From NCBI GenBank assembly GCA_947630315.1, contig CANRHA010000066.1:1-8671 (forward strand): a stretch of DNA of 8,671 bases, written 5' to 3'. Position 1 is the first letter of the stretch. Each line of letters begins with the position of its first letter. Below the pieces are notes generated by a model. It had not been told where the DNA came from. It saw only the letters and a program-made list of their open reading frames with translations, and ran no database searches. The stretch is from an uncultured Clostridia bacterium (lineage in GTDB: Bacteria > Bacillota > Clostridia > Oscillospirales > Ruminococcaceae). Of the stretch, positions 5,916-8,671 are shown one piece after another. The translations under genes were made by a program, and so were the position numbers.

Positions 5916-7949
5916 TCAGAATGATGATACGGATGTCGCCAGCGCCTTAAGCTCGGTGCGCATAAGCTTTTCGGAGGAGCTTGCGGAGCCGAACAGCGAG
6001 CCGTGGCGGTAATAGGCGACCCCGCTGAAGCGCGGCAGCCCGGCTATGTAATCGGTCTGTTCCGATAAAATCGAGCCGCTTGACCACTCGGAGTTTGTGC
6101 CGACCTTATAGGCGGCAATCCCGCAGATGAGCTTTACGCTGCTTAATGTGGTTATATCTATCCACTGTTCCGCGGCGGCGCTGAACGAAAGTTTATCGTT
6201 GAAGCCGTAGTAGATCTGCGGAACTATATAATCAAGGTATCCCGGCGTTGAACACCAGGTTTTTACATCGGCGTACAGGCGGTTCATGTTGTTCTCGATG
6301 TTCCCCTGCGGAGAAACGCCGAAAAGCACCGATGAATTACATGATTTTACCGTCGAATATATCTCCTTGACAAGGGTATTTACGGTATTTCTGCGCCATT
6401 TGTCGCGGTCGGATTCCCCCGATGCGGCAAAGGCGGCCTTGTCAAATGAAGACGACGTTGTAGGGTAGAAGTAGTCGTCGATATGTATCGCGTCGACGTC
6501 GTAGTTTGAAACTATCTCCGCGACGCCGGCGCAGATGAGGTTTCTGACGGCCGTATATGCCGGGCTGAGCCAGTAATACCCCGATTCGGAATCATATACC
6601 AAAAACGTGCCGTTTGCGGAGTCCGAATCGTACCACTGTTTTATTGCGTATTCGCTTGACATTTCCTTAAAGCGCTGCTTTGTAGTGGTGCGCATCGGAT
6701 TTATCCAGGCGTGAAAGGAAAGCCCCCTTGCGTGAGCCTCGGAGATCATTATGCTCAGCGGGTCGTAATCGGGCGCAGCGCCGACTTTATCGGCATAAGC
6801 GGCTGTAAACGGATAATACGCGGAGTAATAATATGCGTCTCCAAACGAGCGGACATGAACGTAAACCGTATTGCAGCCGAGAGAGACTATTTCATCGTAG
6901 GCGTTTGAGATCCTGCTTGTAAATTCGGCCCTCCCGGCGTTTTTGATCATTTCGTCTATATCCAAATAGGCAAGCCATACGGCCTTCTGCTCGGCGTAGT
7001 TCACGGCGTTGTAGCTGTTTGAACCCATCAGCGCGCCGGTATTCTGCACGGCGCTGTCAGGCTCGTCTTCCGATACAAGGGCGAGGTATTCTCCGCTGAC
7101 AAAACGCTCCTTGCCCTCAAAGATTATCCTGACCCAGCCGTTAGAGACTATTCCCGTGACGGTTACGGTCTCGCCGGTGTGAAGGGTTCCGACCTTGTTT
7201 GACGATACATCAGGCGCCTCGCGGACGTTTAAGGTATCGGTGACGCGCATGGTGCCCTCGGCGTCCATGATAACGTATTCGTCGCCGTCCGTTGAAGGCG
7301 TATCAGGCTCAGGCTCGGGCGGTGGCAGGGTCTCGGTCGGCTCGGGCTGCTGAGTTTTCTCGGGCTCCGGCTCCGCGGCTTCGGTCGTCTTTGACGTCTG
7401 CTCGGTCTCGGCGGGATAAATTTCGGAATCGGCCTCGGAAAGGTAGCTTCCGTTTACAAAATACTCGCCGTCCTTGAATGATATCCTCACCCAGCCGTTT
7501 GAAACAAGCCCGGTGACGTTTACTTTATCTCCCTTTTCAAGGTGGCCTACCCTGTCGCTGTCGGCGTCGGGTTCTTCGCGAACATTGACGCTTGACGAGG
7601 CGTACATCACCGAATCTGCGGGGGTTATGACGTAATCTCCGCTTTGTTCCTCAGATTCCGTGCGCTTTTTGGTCTCTGAGCTTGCAGGCTTTGTGGTCGA
7701 AGGCTCGGTAGATGTTGCCGGCGGAACCCTTGACGGGGCGGCCGTTGTTTCGTGGTCCGGCGCAATAAGCCGGTCGGTATTGAGGGTCTCGGCGGTGGTG
7801 GCCGGGGCGGTTTCGGTCTCAGACGGCGCAGCGTAGGTCTGTATACTTATTTCACGGCTGCCGTCGCTCTCCTCTTTGGGCTTTGCCCCGCATGAGCACA
7901 AAAGCGCGGCGCATATGAATATCGCGGTAAAACGCTTGATGAAATTCAT
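5916..7949 (-). CDS. SH3b-containing lipoprotein with GHL10-type glycosidase domain (YngK/DigH-like)
   Basis: A 677-residue surface lipoprotein. The signal peptide ends in a lipobox (LCSC, lipidated C20). Then come a T/S/E/P-rich linker (about 30-104), SH3b domain 1 (about 113-172), a second E/P/T-rich linker (174-224), SH3b domain 2 (about 229-291) and a GHL10 (PF02638-type) barrel (about 322-655). The barrel carries TVYVHVRSFGDAYYYSAYYP (361-380), HAWINPMR (413-420), HIDDYFYP (489-496), FGVSPQGN (543-550) and VPQIYYGF (576-583), all typical of the family. GHL10 members such as E. coli DigH (YddW) cleave peptidoglycan glycan lacking stem peptides, and bacterial SH3 domains often bind wall peptide. 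A role in cleaving denuded peptidoglycan at the outer face of the membrane is therefore inferred. It is the first gene after the promoter at 7980-8008; GGGGAGG lies six bases before its ATG. It is followed by the amidase fusion, a likely functional partner. Confidence 0.88.
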   Translation of the reverse strand: MNFIKRFTAIFICAALLCSCGAKPKEESDGSREISIQTYAAPSETETAPATTAETLNTDRLIAPDHETTAAPSRVPPATSTEPSTTKPASSETKKRTESEEQSGDYVITPADSVMYASSSVNVREEPDADSDRVGHLEKGDKVNVTGLVSNGWVRISFKDGEYFVNGSYLSEADSEIYPAETEQTSKTTEAAEPEPEKTQQPEPTETLPPPEPEPDTPSTDGDEYVIMDAEGTMRVTDTLNVREAPDVSSNKVGTLHTGETVTVTGIVSNGWVRIIFEGKERFVSGEYLALVSEDEPDSAVQNTGALMGSNSYNAVNYAEQKAVWLAYLDIDEMIKNAGRAEFTSRISNAYDEIVSLGCNTVYVHVRSFGDAYYYSAYYPFTAAYADKVGAAPDYDPLSIMISEAHARGLSFHAWINPMRTTTKQRFKEMSSEYAIKQWYDSDSANGTFLVYDSESGYYWLSPAYTAVRNLICAGVAEIVSNYDVDAIHIDDYFYPTTSSSFDKAAFAASGESDRDKWRRNTVNTLVKEIYSTVKSCNSSVLFGVSPQGNIENNMNRLYADVKTWCSTPGYLDYIVPQIYYGFNDKLSFSAAAEQWIDITTLSSVKLICGIAAYKVGTNSEWSSGSILSEQTDYIAGLPRFSGVAYYRHGSLFGSASSSEKLMRTELKALATSVSSF
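7077..7598 (-). repeat. Duplicated SH3b domain in the GHL10 lipoprotein
   Basis: Two copies of one SH3b module are encoded at 7434-7598 (residues 118-172) and 7077-7241 (residues 237-291). Aligned by hand without gaps they share 30 of 55 residues, including NVRE.PD, VG.L..G, VTG.VSNGWVRI and the final YL. They are separated by an E/P/T-rich linker. The similarity suggests an internal duplication rather than independent acquisition. Confidence 0.8.
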
Positions 7950-7979
7950 TACACACCTCCCCAGAATATGAATAAGTAT

Positions 7980-8008
7980 AGTATATCACATATCTCGGAA
8001 CATTTCAA
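7980..8008 (-). promoter_or_regulatory. Sigma-A promoter for the lipoprotein-amidase-nfnAB operon
   Basis: On the minus strand, -35 TTGAAA (8008-8003) and -10 TATACT (7985-7980) are separated by exactly 17 bases, with an extended -10 TG at the right place. A second TATACT (7980-7975) overlaps the first by one base and could shift the start site. The predicted start near 7973 gives a leader of about 24 bases. The four genes downstream are spaced by 17, 10 and -8 bp, so one transcript from here probably covers 7949 to 734. No operator was recognised. Confidence 0.85.
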
Positions 8009-8052
8009 GGGGTGACGTGTTAAATTAAGAATCTGCAAGGAAAAGCTGCGCT

Positions 8053-8671
8053 TTACGCCCTGACGGCCTTTACAAACTGCTTCTTGCCCTTTTTGACTAT
8101 AACTCCGTCGCCGATTTTAACGGTGTGGGTAACGTCGCCGATTTTAACGTCGTCTACGCTTACGCCGCCCTGCTGGACAAGCCTTCTCGCCTCGCCCTTT
8201 GACGGCGCAAGCTTTAGGGTCGTCAGAAGGTCGAGAATGCCTATTTCGTCGGCGTCTACGGCAACGGTGGGCATATTGTCGCTCGAACCCGAGCCGCCGA
8301 AGACTGCCCGCGCGGCCTCAAGCGCCTTGTTGGCCTCCTCCTCGCCGTGAACAAGCTTTGTAAGCTCGAACGCGAGTATCTCCTTGGCCTTATTAAGCTC
8401 GCTCCCCTCCCATTTTTCCATTTCGCGGATCTCGTCAAGAGGCAGGAATGTGAGCATCTTTATGCACTTTATAACATCTGCGTCGCCTACGTTTCTCCAG
8501 TACTGGAAGAAATCGTAAGGCGGGGTCTTGTTCGGGTCGAGCCATACAGCGTTGCCGGCGGTTTTGCCCATCTTCATGCCGTTTGAATCGGTCAGAAGGG
8601 TTATCGTCATCGCCGAGGCGTCCTTGCCGAGCTTGCGGCGGATAAGCTCGGTTCCCCCGAGCATGTTCGAA
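8053..8671 (-). CDS. tyrS: Tyrosyl-tRNA synthetase, C-terminal half (5' end outside window)
   Basis: The frame is open to the right edge, and two codons (Ser-Asn) precede the first visible Met, matching the QWxN segment of TyrS just before LGGTELIRRKLG. The first ATG in view (8664) is therefore internal, not the start. About 205 of an expected 400-420 residues are present. The enzyme charges tRNA-Tyr with tyrosine in the cytoplasm. The class I KMSKS loop appears as KMGKT (codons 8574-8560), a normal variant, followed by AGNAVWLD. The helical anticodon-binding region then leads to a C-terminal S4 RNA-binding domain (SKGEARRLVQQGGVSVDD, then VKIGDGVIVKKGKKQFVK). The 103 bp to the next gene hold that gene's promoter; I saw no convincing terminator. 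Confidence 0.96.
   Translation of the reverse strand, partial: SNMLGGTELIRRKLGKDASAMTITLLTDSNGMKMGKTAGNAVWLDPNKTPPYDFFQYWRNVGDADVIKCIKMLTFLPLDEIREMEKWEGSELNKAKEILAFELTKLVHGEEEANKALEAARAVFGGSGSSDNMPTVAVDADEIGILDLLTTLKLAPSKGEARRLVQQGGVSVDDVKIGDVTHTVKIGDGVIVKKGKKQFVKAVRA

Noticed and set aside
7300..7440. Repetitive GGCTCGG-like DNA resembling a short repeat array
   Set aside because: It encodes the E/P/T-rich linker of the lipoprotein; units are irregular and the frame is intact, so it is low-complexity coding sequence, not CRISPR or a mobile repeat.
8041..8055. Small inverted repeat (AAAGC/GCTTT) with four T right after the tyrS stop
   Set aside because: Only a five-pair A/T-rich stem with a three-base loop, and the T-run is part of the stem; too weak to call a terminator.
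8084..8350. 88-codon open frame on the plus strand opposite tyrS
   Set aside because: It mirrors the S4-domain coding sequence and has no independent support.

Overview
The window looks like chromosome of an anaerobic Gram-positive Firmicute of the class Clostridia, perhaps a gut Oscillospiraceae-like lineage. This rests on split electron-bifurcating NfnA/NfnB genes, strong AGGAGG-type ribosome binding sites, sigma-A promoters with 17-bp spacers, a lipoprotein and a secreted amidase typical of monoderm cell walls, and a YajC gene followed by a small Clostridia-type membrane protein. Lineage below class level is a guess. All genes are on the minus strand, so transcription runs from high to low coordinates. 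I saw no tRNA, rRNA, CRISPR array or mobile element.

Reading in the direction of transcription: the right end holds the C-terminal half of tyrosyl-tRNA synthetase (8053-8671, cut by the window edge). A short intergenic gap carries a near-consensus promoter (7980-8008). Four tightly packed genes follow: a lipoprotein with two SH3b domains and a GHL10-type glycosidase domain (5916-7949); a large secreted protein fusing a GHL10-like barrel to a C-terminal zinc N-acetylmuramoyl-L-alanine amidase (2974-5898); and the two subunits of NADH-dependent ferredoxin:NADP+ oxidoreductase, nfnA (2115-2963) and nfnB (734-2122). Gaps are 17 bp and 10 bp, then an 8-bp overlap. A second strong promoter (702-730) drives yajC (248-670). 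Next comes the start of a small membrane protein (1-187), separated from yajC by a long hairpin plus T-run whose 3' arm is the ribosome binding site of the downstream gene.

The most interesting points are two. First, an amidase (which strips stem peptides and so makes denuded glycan) is fused to a GHL10-like domain and sits beside a canonical GHL10 lipoprotein. Known GHL10 enzymes such as E. coli DigH cut denuded glycan, so the pair looks like a matched wall-processing module, although the fused domain has lost the canonical motif. Second, the yajC-downstream hairpin is a terminator-like structure that also hides a Shine-Dalgarno sequence. The remaining genes are ordinary housekeeping functions.
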